This document shows, one piece after another, positions 23,500 through 32,090 of a DNA stretch of 64,000 nucleotides. Each line of letters begins with the position of its first letter. Positions within the stretch are counted from its first letter, which is position 1. The notes under the pieces were generated by a model, which saw only the letters and a program-made list of their open reading frames with translations, was not told the origin of the DNA and ran no database searches. The stretch spans positions 1,054,001-1,118,000 of the forward strand of contig CP107208.1 of NCBI GenBank assembly GCA_025758045.1, written 5' to 3'. The position numbers and the translations under genes are program-made. The DNA is from Oscillospiraceae bacterium (GTDB lineage: Bacteria > Bacillota > Clostridia > Oscillospirales > Ruminococcaceae).

Positions 23500-24957
23500 A
23501 TGGTTTTCAATTCGGCACAATTTTTGTTGTTTCTGCCGCTGGCGGCGCTGGGGTATTTTGCGGTGCCCCAAAAGGCCCGGCGGCCCTGGCTGCTGCTGGC
23601 CTGCTACTTCTTCTATTTCTGCTGGAACCCGGCCCATGTCCCGGTACTGGCGTTCGTCACCGCCGTGGGCTATCTCGGCGGTCGCCTGCTGGAGGGCAAG
23701 CCCCGCAACGGTGTGCTGGCGGCGGGCATCCTGCTGGCCCTGGCCCCGCTGATCGGGTTCAAATATCTGGGCTTTCTCACCAAATCCGTGCTGTCGGTGC
23801 TGGCGCATCTGGGCGTGCAGATCGCTCCGCCTGCGTTCGACTTCCTGCTGCCCATGGGTATCTCCTTTTACACGCTGCAAACTGTGGGCTACCTGGTGGA
23901 TACCTACCGGGGCGAAAAGGCCGAGCATAATCTGCTGGATTTTGCGTTGTTTGTCGGTTTCTTCCCGCAGATGGTCTCCGGCCCCATCAGCCGGGGCAAC
24001 AGGCTTTTGCCCCAGCTTTCGGCGGCCAAGCGCCCCGCCTTTAACGACCTGCGGGACGGTGTGCTACTGCTGATCTGGGGTTACTTCCTTAAAATCGTGG
24101 TGGCGGACCGCGCCGCGCTGTTTGTGGCGGCAGTCTATGCACCGGAAAGCGAGTACGAGGGCTGGTTCTACATCGTGGCCACGCTGCTGTTCTGCCTGCA
24201 GCTCTACGGCGATTTCGGCGGCTGCTCGGTCATGGCTATGGGCACGGCCAAGATCTTGGGCATCGACCTCATCGACAACTTCAATGCGCCCTATTTTTCG
24301 CAATCTATCGCTGAATTCTGGCGGCGGTGGCATATTTCGCTGTCCACCTGGTTTCGGGATTATCTCTACATCCCCCTGGGCGGCAACCGCAAGGGCACGC
24401 TGCGCAAATATTTAAACGTGCTGGTCACCTTTGCCGTCAGCGGCCTGTGGCACGGTGCCCAGTGGAACTATATGGCCTGGGGCCTGCTGAACGGTCTGTA
24501 CCAGGTCATCGGCGCGGCGCTGATGCCGCTGCGCACGGCAGTGGTGCGCGCGCTGCACATCGACCCCAAGTCCCGCCCCCACAAGCTGCTGCGGGTGGTG
24601 GTCACTTTTGTGCTGTTCAGCTCCACGATGGTGTTCTTCCGCGCTTACCGCCTGATGGATGCGGTGCGCATCTTCATCAGCATGCTGACCGTACATAACT
24701 TTGAGATCTTCACCGATGGTTCGATCTTTGCCTGCGGCATCGACGCCTTTAACTTTGCGCTGCTGGGCATCTATGTGCTGGTCATCTTTGCCGCCGATGT
24801 CTGCAAGTACAGGCGGATAAAAGTGCGCTCTGTCATCGAAAAGCAGCACTGGCTCTGTCAGGTGGCCGTGGTGGCGCTGGGCGTGCTGACGGTGCTGCTG
24901 CTGGGTGTTTACGGCCCCGGCTTCGAGGCATCCAATTTCATCTATTCGCAGTTTTAA
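23500..24957 (+). CDS. MBOAT-family O-acyltransferase
   Basis: 485-residue polytopic membrane protein of the AlgI/DltB type that passes acyl groups across the membrane to a surface polymer. Family marks are MGISFYTLQTVGYLVDTYRG, the MVSGPISRGNRLLPQ loop, NFNAPYFSQSIAEFWRRWHISLSTWFRDYLYIPLGGNRKG and the catalytic histidine in VSGLWHGAQWNY. GGAG precedes the ATG. The next gene, 18 bp later, encodes an SGNH-like partner, so the two form an O-acetylation pair for a cell-wall or capsule polysaccharide. Confidence 0.93.
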   Translation: MVFNSAQFLLFLPLAALGYFAVPQKARRPWLLLACYFFYFCWNPAHVPVLAFVTAVGYLGGRLLEGKPRNGVLAAGILLALAPLIGFKYLGFLTKSVLSVLAHLGVQIAPPAFDFLLPMGISFYTLQTVGYLVDTYRGEKAEHNLLDFALFVGFFPQMVSGPISRGNRLLPQLSAAKRPAFNDLRDGVLLLIWGYFLKIVVADRAALFVAAVYAPESEYEGWFYIVATLLFCLQLYGDFGGCSVMAMGTAKILGIDLIDNFNAPYFSQSIAEFWRRWHISLSTWFRDYLYIPLGGNRKGTLRKYLNVLVTFAVSGLWHGAQWNYMAWGLLNGLYQVIGAALMPLRTAVVRALHIDPKSRPHKLLRVVVTFVLFSSTMVFFRAYRLMDAVRIFISMLTVHNFEIFTDGSIFACGIDAFNFALLGIYVLVIFAADVCKYRRIKVRSVIEKQHWLCQVAVVALGVLTVLLLGVYGPGFEASNFIYSQF

Positions 24958-24975
24958 GGGAGGGGAGCAGAAAGT

Positions 24976-25947
24976 ATGGCTAAAAAATTGGCAGCGATCC
25001 TGCTCTGCGTGGTGCTCATCTTCGTCGGTGTGCTGGCGCTGGGGCATCTGACCCGGCCCCTGGGCGACGATGTGGCCATCGCCAACGTGGAAAACTTCCA
25101 CAAACTGCCGGAAAATTCCATCGACGTCATCGTTTACGGTTCCAGCCATGCCTGGCGCAACGTGAACGCCGACGAGATGTACGACAAGTACGGCATCGGC
25201 GCCTACAATTACGCCGCCAATTGGCAGCACCTGGACACCACCTGGCTGTTTGTCCACGACTCGCTGGCGACCCAGACGCCCAAGGTGGCGCTGATCGAGG
25301 GCATGCACATCAACAGCAACGAGTTTGACACCGACATGGACGGCGAGATCTACTACACAACGCCCATCCCGGAGTCGAAATACAAGCGTGCCTACCTGAA
25401 AATGTGCTTTGAAAATCATATAGAGCGGTACATTTCCTACTATTTCCCGCTGGTGGCCTATCATGAAAATAAAAACGCCCTGACGGCGGTAAGCTTCGGC
25501 AGGACGTCTAACAGTATCGATTTTATGGACACGATGGGCTTCTACCCCCGTGACGGCGTGTTCGTGGCCGACGTCAAGGACTGGACCGAGATGGAAGACT
25601 GGGTCATCGGAGACCGCTCTCTGGAGCTGATGGACGACATGGTGGCGGCCCTGCAGGAAAAAGGCTGCCAGGTGGTGTTCTGGGTGGCCCCCTGGTCCAC
25701 CGAGGAGTACCAGTATTTCAACGTGCTGCAGGAATATTGCGAGGAGCACAACTGCGGCTACCTCAACATGTTTGAGCACATGGAGGACGCCGGCATCAGC
25801 GCCGAGACGGATTTCTGCGACCCGCACCACCTGAACGTAAGCGGCGCCACCAAAATGGCGGACTACCTGGGCGCCTATTTAAAGGAAAACTACGACCTGA
25901 CCGATTGGCGGGAGGTACCCGGCAATTTGTGGGAGAATCATAGCTAA
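24976..25947 (+). CDS. SGNH-type partner of the MBOAT acyltransferase
   Basis: 323-residue protein with an N-terminal signal anchor (residues 3-24, KKLAAILLCVVLIFVGVLAL) and an extracytoplasmic SGNH-like domain. The nucleophile block is VIVYGSSHAW, and the C-terminal catalytic block is DPHHLNVSGATKMADYL, with Asp and His as expected. The downstream position in an operon with the MBOAT gene suggests that it completes transfer of an acetyl group to the final acceptor. AGGGGAG precedes the ATG. Confidence 0.85.
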   Translation: MAKKLAAILLCVVLIFVGVLALGHLTRPLGDDVAIANVENFHKLPENSIDVIVYGSSHAWRNVNADEMYDKYGIGAYNYAANWQHLDTTWLFVHDSLATQTPKVALIEGMHINSNEFDTDMDGEIYYTTPIPESKYKRAYLKMCFENHIERYISYYFPLVAYHENKNALTAVSFGRTSNSIDFMDTMGFYPRDGVFVADVKDWTEMEDWVIGDRSLELMDDMVAALQEKGCQVVFWVAPWSTEEYQYFNVLQEYCEEHNCGYLNMFEHMEDAGISAETDFCDPHHLNVSGATKMADYLGAYLKENYDLTDWREVPGNLWENHS

Positions 25948-25988
25948 CGCTGCGGTTTGTTTTGTTGGTTTTAATATGCAGCCTGACC

Positions 25989-26019
25989 GGCCCTGCCTAC
26001 CTTGCGGCAGGGCCTTTTT
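25989..26019 (+). terminator. Terminator of the MBOAT/SGNH operon
   Basis: GGCCCTGCC (25989-25997) pairs with GGCAGGGCC (26006-26014), followed by TTTTT. Confidence 0.85.
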
Positions 26020-26096
26020 CAACGGCAAGATGCCGTAATAAAAAAGAGGGACCGCATGGTGGTCCCCCTTGGCAGCATGAACTTATAAATCAAAAA

Positions 26097-27284
26097 TTAA
26101 AAGTAGCATTTAATCTGGAACTTATCTGCCGGGGCAGCCTCCTCAACCACCAACTTCTCATGGTTGAAATCAAACTTCACGCTCTTGCAGTCGTCGGTGT
26201 TGCGGGTCAGGCGCAGCAGCTGGTCTACGCGCTTCTGCTCGTCTTTGGTGTAGAACAGGTAGCTTGCGCCCTGCTTGCGGGCGCGGCCCGTGCGGCCAAT
26301 GCGGTGGGTGTAGTGCTCGTTTTCCTCAGGCACGTCGTAGTTGATGACGGCGTCCACGTCCGAAACATCAATGCCACGGGCGGCCACGTCGGTGGCCACC
26401 AGCACGCTGATCTCACCGGCCTTGAACCGCGTCATAATGCGGTTGCGCTCTGCCTGGGACAGGTCGCCGTGCAGGCAGTCCACGTTAAAGTTCAGGCGCG
26501 CCAGCTGGTTGGCCAGCATGCCGGTGTTGTACTTGGTGTTGCAGAAGATCATCACCCGCTTGTACCCCTCGCTGATGATGATCTGCGCGGCGTCGGCCAG
26601 CTTGTCGCGGCCGGTGGTCAGCAGTTTATATTGGGCAATTTTCGGGCTGGAATCTTCCACCGGCTGCACGCTGACCTCGGCGGCGTTGTGCTGGTACAGC
26701 CAGCCGATGTCCAGCACCTCGCGGCTGATGGTGGCCGAGAACATCGAAAGGCTCTTGCGGTTCTTCATTGTGTCGATGATCTGCTTGACATCCTTGTAGA
26801 AGCCCATGTTCAGCATCTCGTCGGCCTCGTCCAGCACGATGGTCTCCACGTGGGAAACATCGATGGCGTGGTGGCGATAGTGGTCCATCAGGCGGCCGGG
26901 GGTGGCGACTACGATCTGGCAGCCCGCTTTCAGCTGGCGCTGCTGCTTGTCCAGCCCGGCGCCGCCGTATACGCAGACGATCTTGATGTCCGGCAGGAAT
27001 TGCGCCAGATTTTGCAGGTCCTGGGCGATCTGCTGGGCCAGCTCGCGGGTGGGGCTCAGGATGACAGCCTGGGGCTTCAGGCTGGCGGGGTCCACCTTGG
27101 ACAGGATGGGGATGCCGAATGCCACGGTTTTGCCGGTGCCGGTGGGGGCCTTGGCAATCATATCGTGGCCATCCAGCATCAGCGGGATGGCCTTCTCCTG
27201 GATCTCAGTCATTTCGGTAAAGCCCATGGCCTGCGTAGCCTGCAGGATCTCGGGCGCAACGCGGGTAAGTTCCGTAAACTGCAT
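26097..27284 (-). CDS. DEAD-box RNA helicase
   Basis: ATP-dependent RNA helicase of 395 residues, unusually compact and close in length to eIF4A, with no long basic tail. The Q motif region is MGFTEMTEIQEKAIP. Walker A is APTGTGKT; PTRELAQQ, VATPGRLMDH, VLDEADEM (DEAD) and SAT follow. The C-terminal RecA domain has CLHGDLSQAERNRIM, VLVATDVAARGIDV and HRIGRTGRA. It probably remodels mRNA or ribosome assembly intermediates. It is a single-gene unit. Confidence 0.95.
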   Translation of the reverse strand: MQFTELTRVAPEILQATQAMGFTEMTEIQEKAIPLMLDGHDMIAKAPTGTGKTVAFGIPILSKVDPASLKPQAVILSPTRELAQQIAQDLQNLAQFLPDIKIVCVYGGAGLDKQQRQLKAGCQIVVATPGRLMDHYRHHAIDVSHVETIVLDEADEMLNMGFYKDVKQIIDTMKNRKSLSMFSATISREVLDIGWLYQHNAAEVSVQPVEDSSPKIAQYKLLTTGRDKLADAAQIIISEGYKRVMIFCNTKYNTGMLANQLARLNFNVDCLHGDLSQAERNRIMTRFKAGEISVLVATDVAARGIDVSDVDAVINYDVPEENEHYTHRIGRTGRARKQGASYLFYTKDEQKRVDQLLRLTRNTDDCKSVKFDFNHEKLVVEEAAPADKFQIKCYF

Positions 27285-27405
27285 GTTTGTACTGCCTTTC
27301 GTCTGTTTTACACTTATTTTTTATTATAACAGGCTTTGCAATGCGCTGCAAGATGGGGACACGCAAAAAGGCCTCCGCCGGGAGCAATGTCACTCAGTTA
27401 AACAA

Positions 27406-27451
27406 ACAAATCCCTCTATACCAACGCAAGAAGTGGTATAGAGGGATTTGT
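27406..27451. other. Large perfect hairpin in the 27285-27643 intergenic region
   Basis: Arms of 17 bp (27406-27422 and 27435-27451) pair perfectly around a 12-base loop. It is followed on the plus strand by TCTTC only. I see no supported gene in 27285-27643. A second hairpin, CCCGCAGAAT/ATTCTGCGGG (27538-27569), is followed by a T-rich tract (TTGGTTTCTGTTTCTTTTT) and resembles a plus-strand terminator without a plus-strand gene in front of it. Confidence 0.5.
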
Positions 27452-27643
27452 TCTTCTAAATATTTGACAACAGACGCAGAATGGGCGGCTTCTTTGCAAA
27501 GCTCACCATGTACAACTTCTGTCAAATGATTGCCCAGCCCGCAGAATCTTTGGTGGGTAATTCTGCGGGTTGGTTTCTGTTTCTTTTTGGCGCCAATTAA
27601 GCGGCATTGGCCGAAGCTGCGCTTTTTTGTTGCCTTATGCTTT

Positions 27644-28633
27644 TTACACGCTCAGCCGGTCGATCTCCGCCAGCTCCTCGGCGGTAAAGCCGGTGTTTTC
27701 CACGGCCTTGATGTTGTCCAAGATCTGGCTCGGGCGGGAGGCGCCGATCAGCACGCTGGTGATTTCCTCTTTTGCCAGCAGCCAGGCCAGCGCCATCTCG
27801 GCCAACGTCTGGCCGCGGGCAGCGGCCAGGTCGTTCAGCTTGGCAATGCGGCCCAGCAGTTCGGGCGTCAGGTCGCTTTCCTTTAAAAAGCGGCCGTCGG
27901 TATGCACGCGGCTGTCAGCCGGGATGCCATGCAGGTAGCGGTCGGTCAGGCGGCCCTGGGCCAGCGGGCTAAAGGTGATGATGCCCTTGCCCAGCTTGGC
28001 GGCAGTCTCTTTCAGGCCGTTTTTCTCCACCGTGCGGTCCAGGATGGAGTAGCGGTTCTGGTTGATGACAAACGGCACATGCAGCTCGTCCAGAATGGCG
28101 GCGGCCTTTTCCAGCGTTGGGCCGTCATAATTAGACAAGCCTGCATACAGTGCCTTGCCGCTGCGCACGGCCTGGGCCAGTGCGCCCATCGTCTCCTCCA
28201 ACGGGGTCTTTGGGTCCATGCGGTGGTGGTAGAAAATGTCCACGTAGTCCAGCCCCATGCGGCGCAGGCTTTGATCCAGGCTGGCCAGCAGGTACTTGCG
28301 GCTGCCCCAATCGCCGTAGGGGCCGTCCCACATCGTGTATCCCGCCTTGGTGGAGATGATCAACTCGTCGCGGTAGGGCATCAGGTCGTCCCGCAAAATT
28401 TTGCCAAAGTTGGTCTCGGCCGCGCCCGGTTCCGGGCCGTAGTTGTTGGCCAGGTCAAAGAGGGTGATGCCGTGGTCAAAGGCGGTACGGCAGAGCGCCC
28501 GCATGTTCTCGTAGGGCGCAGTATCGCCAAAATTGTGCCACAACCCCAGCGAGACGGCAGGCAGCAGCAGTCCACTGCTGCCGCAGCGGCGGTAGGGCAG
28601 GACAGTGTAACGGCTTTGGTCAGCTTGATACAT
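27644..28633 (-). CDS. Aldo/keto reductase
   Basis: NADPH-dependent oxidoreductase of 329 residues, of the YghZ/Kv-beta-like group (AKR14-type). The TIM-barrel catalytic set is visible: Asp in FDLANNYGPEPG (with Tyr), Lys in LIISTKAGYTMWDG, and His in YVDIFYHHRMD. The NADPH site is near ITFSPLAQGRLTDRYLHG and SVLIGASRPSQILDN. GGGAGG precedes the ATG. These enzymes reduce aldehydes such as methylglyoxal; the physiological substrate is unknown. Confidence 0.93.
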   Translation of the reverse strand: MYQADQSRYTVLPYRRCGSSGLLLPAVSLGLWHNFGDTAPYENMRALCRTAFDHGITLFDLANNYGPEPGAAETNFGKILRDDLMPYRDELIISTKAGYTMWDGPYGDWGSRKYLLASLDQSLRRMGLDYVDIFYHHRMDPKTPLEETMGALAQAVRSGKALYAGLSNYDGPTLEKAAAILDELHVPFVINQNRYSILDRTVEKNGLKETAAKLGKGIITFSPLAQGRLTDRYLHGIPADSRVHTDGRFLKESDLTPELLGRIAKLNDLAAARGQTLAEMALAWLLAKEEITSVLIGASRPSQILDNIKAVENTGFTAEELAEIDRLSV

Positions 28634-28670
28634 GGTAGAGGACCTCCCTAAATCAATTTATGGTATACCA

Positions 28671-29324
28671 CTATTCAATCTCTTTTGCGGCGTCATTGCC
28701 ATGGATTTTTTCATCATGGCCTAACCCCTGCACCCAATCGATGAGCAGGCTGGAGACCGTTACCGTCACCAGCGAAAACGCAATGCGCCGCGCCGGGATG
28801 TAAGAGAGCGATGCGCCCAGCACGACCAGATCGGTAAACAGGTACGACCGCGCCAGCTTCCACCCGGTCAGTTGGTGGATGACCAGCGCCAGGGCATCGT
28901 CGCCGCCGCTGGAGCCGCCCTGCCGCACGATGATCCCCACGCCGATGCCCACAAACACACCGCCCAGCAGCGCCGCTGCCAGCGGCCAGGGCGTCATGTC
29001 GGGCAGCATGGGCGGGAAACTCTCCCACAGGCGGTAGAACCCGGCCAGACTCACGCTGGCCACGGCGGCGGTCAGGATGAAATCCAGCCCCAGGAACTTG
29101 AACGCCAGCGCATAACAAATAAAATCCAGCAGCGGCGAGGCGATAGATGCCGGGATGCCCAGCCAGTGGTTCATCAGCAGCACCAGGCCGATGACGCCGC
29201 CCTCGGTAATGGCGGCGCGCTGGTGGATGTTGTGGATGCCGAAGGACAAAATGGCCGTGCCCAGCACCAGCCAGAACAGCCGTTTCAGCGTGAAAGCGGA
29301 AACAATTTTTTTGAATGACTGCAT
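28671..29324 (-). CDS. YitT-family membrane protein
   Basis: 217-residue protein with five predicted membrane segments. Family marks are GGVIGLVLLMNHWLGIPASIASPLLD and GIGVGIIVRQGGSSGGDDALAL. It ends early, without the cytoplasmic DUF2179 domain found in the longer YitT proteins. The ATG at 29324 is preceded by GAGGTG; the open frame extends 12 codons further without a ribosome site. The family's transport role is not established. It may share a transcript with the aldo/keto reductase gene (37-bp gap). Confidence 0.85.
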   Translation of the reverse strand: MQSFKKIVSAFTLKRLFWLVLGTAILSFGIHNIHQRAAITEGGVIGLVLLMNHWLGIPASIASPLLDFICYALAFKFLGLDFILTAAVASVSLAGFYRLWESFPPMLPDMTPWPLAAALLGGVFVGIGVGIIVRQGGSSGGDDALALVIHQLTGWKLARSYLFTDLVVLGASLSYIPARRIAFSLVTVTVSSLLIDWVQGLGHDEKIHGNDAAKEIE

Positions 29325-29417
29325 AGTCACCTCACATACAAAGTGCCACCAGTATAACATAGCAGCCTAAAAAAGTCAAAAAGCGGTCAAAAATTTATCA
29401 GGCTGCCCCCAAAACCC

Positions 29418-29446
29418 TTGTAAACGAAGGACTTTTGCGGTATACT
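29418..29446 (+). promoter_or_regulatory. Promoter of the first ECF S-component gene
   Basis: TTGTAA (29418-29423) and TATACT (29441-29446) are 17 bp apart. The leader of about 75 bases has two hairpins (a GGGCC/GGCCC one and GTACA/TGTAC around TTTGCGC) before AGGAGG at 29512. I cannot match it to a known riboswitch. Confidence 0.5.
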
Positions 29447-29527
29447 GTTGCACGGCGGGCCGCCCGGCCCGTACATTTGCGCTGTACTCCCGAGATGTAG
29501 GAGACGGCAGCAGGAGGAAAATTGAAT

Positions 29528-30139
29528 ATGAAAAACCGTACCAACGTCCGTTGGCTGACCCAGCTTGCACTGCTGGCGGCCATTTTGCTGGTGATGAACT
29601 ACACCCCGCTGGGCTATCTGCAGCTCGGGCCGCTGTCGGCTTCGCTGCTGACAGTACCGGTGGCCATCGGCGCTATGACGATGGGCCCCCTGGCCGGTGC
29701 CATCCTGGGTGGAATTTTTGGTGCCACCAGCTTTATCCAGATGGTCGAGGGCAAAAGCGCCATGGGCGCTGCGCTGTTCAGCGTCAACCCCTTCGGCGCC
29801 TTCGTGGTCAGCTTTGTAGCCCGTGTGCTGGAAGGCCTGTGCGCTGCGCTGATCTTCAACGCCCTGCGCAAGGCCATGCCGAAAAAGGAAAAGCTCTGCT
29901 GCGTCATTGGTGCCATCTGCACCCCGGTGCTGAACACTGTGTTCTTCATGGGCTTCCTGGTACTGTTCTTTTATAACTGCGATTACGTGCAGAACCTGGC
30001 TCAGACCCTGGGCGCTACCAACGCCTTTATGTTCATTGTGCTGCTGGTGGGCGTGCAGGCCGTCATCGAGTGGCTGATCTGCGGCGTGGTGGCCAGTGCC
30101 GTCACCCTGCCGGTGCGCAAGTATCTGAAACTGAACTAA
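29528..30139 (+). CDS. ECF transporter S component
   Basis: 203-residue substrate-binding membrane subunit of an energy-coupling-factor transporter. The N-terminal RWLTQLALLAAILLVMNYTP and the TVPVAIGAMTMGPLAGAILGGIFGATSF region carry the small-residue surface that contacts the T subunit, and six hydrophobic segments are present. No A or T subunits are adjacent, so it uses shared ones (group II ECF). The vitamin is not readable. AGGAGG at 29512-29517 fixes the start. Confidence 0.85.
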   Translation: MKNRTNVRWLTQLALLAAILLVMNYTPLGYLQLGPLSASLLTVPVAIGAMTMGPLAGAILGGIFGATSFIQMVEGKSAMGAALFSVNPFGAFVVSFVARVLEGLCAALIFNALRKAMPKKEKLCCVIGAICTPVLNTVFFMGFLVLFFYNCDYVQNLAQTLGATNAFMFIVLLVGVQAVIEWLICGVVASAVTLPVRKYLKLN

Positions 30140-30150
30140 GAACCTATCCC

Positions 30151-30182
30151 AAGGCATCCCCAAAAACGGAGGTGCCTTTTTT
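30151..30182 (+). terminator. Terminator after the first ECF S gene
   Basis: AAGGCATCC pairs imperfectly with GGAGGTGCCTT around an A-rich loop, followed by TTTT. Confidence 0.65.
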
Positions 30183-30192
30183 GCACGCAATT

Positions 30193-30229
30193 CGCCAAAC
30201 TGGTCCTATAAAAAAGATATAATTTGGCG
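30193..30229. promoter_or_regulatory. Inverted repeat CGCCAAA/TTTGGCG around a -10 box
   Basis: CGCCAAA (30193-30199) and TTTGGCG (30223-30229) flank TATAAT at 30218-30223 upstream of the second ECF S gene. The left arm reads TTTGGCGAA on the minus strand, the same nonamer as the operator between the AraC and MFS genes. No good -35 is present. It may be an operator for the same regulator or a relative. Confidence 0.4.
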
Positions 30230-30295
30230 CTTTGATGGTGCCAGTAAAAGGCGTATGATGTGCCTATACCACAAAACGAGAGGGGATATAGGAAA

Positions 30296-30820
30296 ATGAA
30301 CGGATACAACCTGATCAAAAAGAAGCCTGTACTGTGGCTAACGATGGTAGCGGTGCTGATGGCCATGAATGTGGTACTCAGCTCCTTCAGCATCCCGGTG
30401 CCGGGCGGGCATCTCTACCTGAACGACATCGTCATCTGCACGGCGGCCATCCTGCTGGACCCGCTGGGCGCGTTTATCGTGGGCGGTGTCGGCGCGTTCC
30501 TGGGGGATTTCTTCTTCTACCCTGCGCCGATGTTCGTCTCACTGGCGTCCCATGGTCTGGAGGCTGTCGTTGTTTCGCTATGCGCCCACAACCTGTTCAA
30601 AGAGAAAAAGGCCCTGGGCGCGGGCATCGGCGTGGTGCTGGGGGCTATTATCATGGTCATTGGCTACACGCTGGGCCGTGCCTTTGTCTACAGCACGCCG
30701 GAGTACGCCATCATCAAGCTGCCGTTTGAAATTTTGCAGGCTGGCATCGGCGCTGTGATGGGCATGGTCCTCTGCTTCTCCCGCAACCTCGCCCAGCGCT
30801 TTGAAAAGATTTGCGCGTAA
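30296..30820 (+). CDS. ECF transporter S component (second)
   Basis: 174-residue membrane protein with about five to six hydrophobic segments. The ECF S signature LTMVAVLMAMNVVLSSFSIP occurs near the N terminus, and GGHLYLNDIVICTAAILLDPLGAFIVGGVGAFLGDFF follows, which resembles S units of the HmpT/ThiW/BioY-like class. It is not a duplicate of the gene upstream. It has a different leader and its own promoter region, so it may serve a different vitamin or precursor. Confidence 0.85.
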   Translation: MNGYNLIKKKPVLWLTMVAVLMAMNVVLSSFSIPVPGGHLYLNDIVICTAAILLDPLGAFIVGGVGAFLGDFFFYPAPMFVSLASHGLEAVVVSLCAHNLFKEKKALGAGIGVVLGAIIMVIGYTLGRAFVYSTPEYAIIKLPFEILQAGIGAVMGMVLCFSRNLAQRFEKICA

Positions 30821-30829
30821 CTTTCTTAG

Positions 30830-31001
30830 GGCAATACCGCACAATTCCCGCCTGACGGCTTAAGCACCGCTCCGGCGGCTGCGGCACGGCATCTGCGTTG
30901 CCAAAATGCTCGATAATACACAAAGTATTATCTGCGCTTTTGGCTTAGCAGCTGCCGCACCTCGCTCGCCGTATCGGCACTTAGAATTATGCGGTATTGC
31001 C
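30830..31001 (+). mobile_element. MITE-like element, short form (copy C)
   Basis: 172 bp with the same terminal repeats, flanked by exact TTAG duplications (30826-30829 and 31002-31005). Compared with the long form it lacks two internal blocks: one between CGGCGG and CTGCGGCACGG, and one before CAAAGTATTATCTGCGC. It lies 9 bp after the ECF S stop. Confidence 0.85.
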
Positions 31002-31070
31002 TTAGGAAAAGAAAGTTACCAAAGAAACTTTAATTTGGCTCGCCGTAAAGAAGATATAAGGAAAATATAA

Positions 31071-31115
31071 AACGGCCCTGCCGGTGGTTTTCCACTTGGC
31101 AGGGCCGTTTTGTTG
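31071..31115 (-). terminator. Bidirectional terminator of the arginine cluster
   Basis: AACGGCCCTGCC (31071-31082) pairs with its complement at 31098-31109. On the minus strand it is followed by TTTTATATTTT, and on the plus strand by TTTTG. It lies about 65 bp past the argF stop. A CTTTCTTT hairpin repeat (31131-31172) sits between the two. Confidence 0.75.
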
Positions 31116-31130
31116 ATAACTTATTTATTT

Positions 31131-31172
31131 TTATTGAAAGTTTCTTTGCTTCTTTCTTTTCAAAGAAAGAAG
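31131..31172. repeat. Hairpin repeat CTTTCTTTGAAAAGAAAG family (reversed copy)
   Basis: On the minus strand it reads CTTCTTTCTTTGAAAAGAAA, then GAAGCAAAGAAACTTTCAATA, nearly identical to 41348-41390 and similar to 10679-10717. It lies just after the argF stop. Confidence 0.6.
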
Positions 31173-31178
31173 ATCAGC

Positions 31179-32090
31179 TTATTTCCCGGCCAGTAAAATC
31201 GCCAGCACAGCCTTCTCTACGTAGATGCGGTTCTCGGCTTCGTCGAAAATTTCGTTGGCGTGGGCTTCCAGAACTTCGGCGGTGATCTCCTCGCCGCGGT
31301 GGGCGGGCAGCGGATGCTGGATCATGCAGTCCGGCTTGGCCAGCGCCATGCGGGCGGCATCCAGCGTAAACCCGTGGAAATCCCGGCGGCGCTGCTCCAC
31401 CTCGCGCTCCATGCCCATACTGACCCACACATCGGTGAACAGCACATCGGCATCGCGGGCAGCCTCGTCCGGGTCGGTGACCAGCTTGAACTTATCACCG
31501 TAGGTTTTCGCCAGCATCAGCACATCGGCGGCGGGGCGGTAGTGGGGCGGGCAGGCCACCGTCACCGTCATGCCCACGGCCAGGCAGCCCACGATCATGC
31601 TGTTAGCCATGTTGTAGCCATCACCGATGAACCCGGCGCGCAGCCCGGCCAGCCTGCCCTTGCGTTCCCGCACGGTCATCAGGTCGGTCAAGACTTGCAG
31701 CGGGTGGGCGTAATCCGTCATGCCGGAGATCACCGGCACGCCGCTGTACTGGGCCATGGCGTCCAGCGTGGTCTGCTTGTAGGTACGGCAGACGATGGCA
31801 TCATAGTACCGGCCCAGGGCGCGGGCGGTGTCCTGCACAGGCTCGCCGCGGGCGGTCTGCAGGTCGTTGGCGCTCAGGTAGGTGCCCAGGCCGCCCATCT
31901 GGTAGATACCCACCTCTAAACTGGTGCGGGTGCGGGTGGAATTTTTGGCAAAGATCAGCGCCACCGCCTTGCCCTGCAGGTCCTTGGGGTCGACGCCCTG
32001 TTTGTGCAGGCGCTTGTACTCGTCGGCTACATCCAGAATGTGCAGGATCTCTTTGGGGGTCAAGGCGCTCAATTTCAACAGATGTTTCAT
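31179..32090 (-). CDS. argF: Ornithine carbamoyltransferase
   Basis: Makes citrulline from ornithine and carbamoyl phosphate. It has 303 residues. The carbamoyl phosphate loop is FAKNSTRTRTSLEVG, the ornithine region is near DLMTVRERKGRL, and the C-terminal MIQHPLPAHRGEEITAEV supplies HPLPxxRG. The catalytic cysteine of the usual HCLP is not present; this enzyme has HPLP, as in the long-standing HPLPA variants. Its start overlaps the argD stop by one base (TGATG), so the two are translationally coupled at the end of the arginine operon. Confidence 0.93.
   Translation of the reverse strand: MKHLLKLSALTPKEILHILDVADEYKRLHKQGVDPKDLQGKAVALIFAKNSTRTRTSLEVGIYQMGGLGTYLSANDLQTARGEPVQDTARALGRYYDAIVCRTYKQTTLDAMAQYSGVPVISGMTDYAHPLQVLTDLMTVRERKGRLAGLRAGFIGDGYNMANSMIVGCLAVGMTVTVACPPHYRPAADVLMLAKTYGDKFKLVTDPDEAARDADVLFTDVWVSMGMEREVEQRRRDFHGFTLDAARMALAKPDCMIQHPLPAHRGEEITAEVLEAHANEIFDEAENRIYVEKAVLAILLAGK

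Noticed and set aside
29447..29527. Known riboswitch before the first ECF S gene
   Set aside because: Two small hairpins are present, but I could not match the conserved bases of TPP, FMN, THF, preQ1 or cobalamin riboswitches. The leader is also shorter than most of these.
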